Assembly (NCBI GenBank): GCA_937894495.1
Contig: CALCRR010000137.1
Span: 1 to 12,580, forward strand
DNA: 12,580 bases
Reading direction: 5' to 3'
Origin: an uncultured Ruminococcus sp.
Lineage (GTDB): Bacteria > Bacillota > Clostridia > Oscillospirales > Ruminococcaceae
In this document: positions 12,379-12,580 of the stretch, one piece after another
Numbering within the stretch: position 1 is the first letter of the stretch
How the letters are laid out: the number at the start of each line of letters is the position of its first letter
Notes under the pieces: generated by a model
Told to the model about the DNA's origin: nothing
The model's input: the letters and a program-made list of their open reading frames with translations, nothing else
Database searches by the model: none
Translations under genes and position numbers: made by a program

Positions 12379-12580
12379 TTATCGCTCATGTGAAACTGAC
12401 CTATCTCTATTACGCTCATGGCTTCGGTCTTCAAGCATAATATCAACATTACGCTTAATGGTATAGAGTTCTTTCTCTTTGTCACGGGCAGAGTAGTAGC
12501 GTGTTCGGATAGACTGTTGCTGTTTGATGAGTTTATCCCTTGTGGCTTTCAGCGTATTTAGAGTTGCAATCTTACCCGGA
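12379..12580 (-). CDS. C-terminal end of a mobile-element protein, possibly a relaxase (partial)
   Basis: A leftward frame enters from the right edge and ends with TAA at 12379-12381, giving 66 residues that are not cut by any stop. It is a charged helical tail (LNTLKATRDKLIKQQQSIRT, RYYSARDKEKELYTIKRNVD, then IMLEDRSHERNRDRSVSHER). The K/E-rich helix, the IKRNVD-x-ML segment and the Arg/His-rich end resemble the C-terminal tails of MobA/VirD2-type relaxases of Clostridia conjugative transposons. No catalytic motif lies in the window, so the name is tentative. It converges on the repressor-nuclease genes and is followed by a hairpin, which supports it being a real 3' end. Confidence 0.5.
   Translation of the reverse strand, partial: PGKIATLNTLKATRDKLIKQQQSIRTRYYSARDKEKELYTIKRNVDIMLEDRSHERNRDRSVSHER

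Noticed and set aside
1..12580. CRISPR arrays, tRNA/rRNA genes, insertion sequences
   Set aside because: No regularly spaced repeats, cloverleaf-like or rRNA-like segments, and no transposase frame or terminal inverted repeats were seen on reading both strands.

Overview
The window looks like the early (replication, recombination and lysogeny-control) half of a temperate phage or phage-like integrated element from a Clostridia host, most likely a gut Oscillospiraceae/Ruminococcus-type bacterium. The evidence is strong GGAGG ribosome sites, tightly overlapping genes, a classic CI/Cro-type divergent switch, and a gene set (YopX, RusA, DUF4373-type initiator, SSB, MBL protein, RecT, SbcC-like ATPase, PcfJ/PcfK) typical of Firmicutes prophages and ICEs. 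No structural, lysis, integrase, rRNA or tRNA gene is visible. The host assignment is inference from style, not from a marker gene.

Layout. Positions 1-10284 carry one long leftward operon of about 18 genes, most with ATGA-type or few-base overlaps. It reads from a strong leftward promoter (perfect TTGACA, 17-bp spacer, TATTAT) at 10330-10358. In transcription order: a small Cro-like regulator, an excisionase/MerR-like winged-helix protein, two small membrane proteins (the second only 53 aa), an unrecognised small protein, PcfK-like and PcfJ-like proteins, a DUF3102-like coiled-coil protein, an SbcC/Rad50-like ATPase, RecT, an MBL-fold nuclease-like protein, a 203-bp gap with a perfect hairpin, SSB, a DUF4373-type replication initiator with a possible origin inside its gene, RusA, a small XRE regulator, two hypothetical proteins and YopX. 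The genes work together as a replication and recombination module: initiator and SSB for replication; ATPase, MBL and RecT for end processing and annealing; RusA for junction resolution.

Switch region (10065-10475). Two copies of the palindrome TCGCATAAATGCGA flank the cro-like gene. A 12/14 match overlaps the -35 box of the rightward repressor promoter. A separate perfect 21-bp inverted repeat lies between the two divergent promoters. To the right come a LexA/S24-type CI repressor (10475-11122) and, coupled to its stop codon, a gene for a membrane-anchored Mrr-type nuclease. The C-terminal third of that nuclease resembles the alpha domain of FtsK/SpoIIIE but has no ATPase motor. This is the most unusual item in the window and a candidate lysogen-expressed defence or exclusion factor.

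Right end (12208-12580). There is a short gap with a possible gene remnant, a hairpin terminator, and the convergent C-terminal end of another gene. That gene is probably a mobilisation protein of a conjugative element, suggesting that the phage-like module sits beside or inside an ICE.
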